A DNA stretch of 6,914 bases from Moraxellaceae bacterium. GTDB lineage: Bacteria > Pseudomonadota > Gammaproteobacteria > Pseudomonadales > Moraxellaceae. A program made the position numbers and the translations under genes. The stretch covers positions 1 through 6,914 of the forward strand of contig JASLCO010000112.1 in the NCBI GenBank assembly GCA_030146505.1, written 5' to 3'. The notes under the pieces were generated by a model. The model saw nothing but the letters and a program-made list of their open reading frames with translations, did not search any database and was not told where the DNA came from. Positions 6,859 through 6,914 of this stretch are shown in pieces. Each line of letters opens with the position of its first letter. Positions within the stretch are counted from its first letter, which is position 1.

Positions 6859-6914
6859 GTTTCACGTTTCACGTTTCACGTTTCACGTTTCACGTTTCAC
6901 GTTTCACGTTTCAC
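6859..6914. repeat. Tandem heptamer array (GTTTCAC)8, continuing past the edge
   Basis: Eight perfect, uninterrupted copies of GTTTCAC fill 56 nt and reach the last base, so the true copy number is unknown. There is no open reading frame across it with recognisable content. The complete lack of drift between copies suggests recent expansion or ongoing slippage; the array is a candidate variable-number tandem repeat. Confidence 0.95.

Noticed and set aside
6730..6914. CRISPR array
   Set aside because: The repeats are 7-nt head-to-tail units without spacers and the REP pair is inverted; no cas gene is present.

Overview
The window is GC-rich, densely coding bacterial DNA. It carries housekeeping genes typical of a gammaproteobacterium: the tRNA-thiolation/ribosome-maturation set miaB, phoH-like (ybeZ) and ybeY, and a full-length soluble lytic transglycosylase (slt). 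Three features suggest a Xanthomonadales- or Pseudomonas-like relative: a DUF4124-like secreted protein, GTAG-type REP palindromes and the high GC. That placement is inference; no marker in the window fixes the genus.

Layout, left to right. On the minus strand, ybeY (1-330, running off the left edge) follows the phoH/ybeZ ATPase gene (336-1379) with a 5-nt gap, a clear two-gene operon. A 251-nt divergent spacer (1380-1630) holds weak promoter-like sequences and a nested inverted repeat. Two plus-strand genes follow: an alpha/beta hydrolase of the hormone-sensitive-lipase family (1631-2629) and a small exported DUF4124-like protein (2705-3106), closed by a strong, probably bidirectional terminator (3123-3150). 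miaB (3246-4604, minus) converges on that terminator. Its upstream region (4605-4762) has a perfect TATAAT box and is shared with divergent slt (4763-6715, plus). The last 199 nt are non-coding and repetitive: an inverted REP pair lies between oppositely oriented copies of the heptamer GTGAAAC/GTTTCAC, ending in a run of eight perfect copies that reaches the window edge.

How the genes work together. MiaB, the PhoH-like ATPase and YbeY are normally consecutive in one operon in E. coli and many relatives; here the two-gene plus-strand block separates miaB from phoH-ybeY, so phoH-ybeY needs its own promoter. MiaB modifies tRNA (ms2i6A37), and YbeY with its PhoH-like partner acts in rRNA maturation and ribosome quality control. 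Slt trims peptidoglycan in the periplasm and is functionally separate. The hydrolase and the DUF4124-like protein have no evident link to these pathways.

I see no defence system, CRISPR array, prophage, insertion sequence, tRNA or rRNA. The least explained sequence is the mirrored REP/heptamer mosaic downstream of slt.
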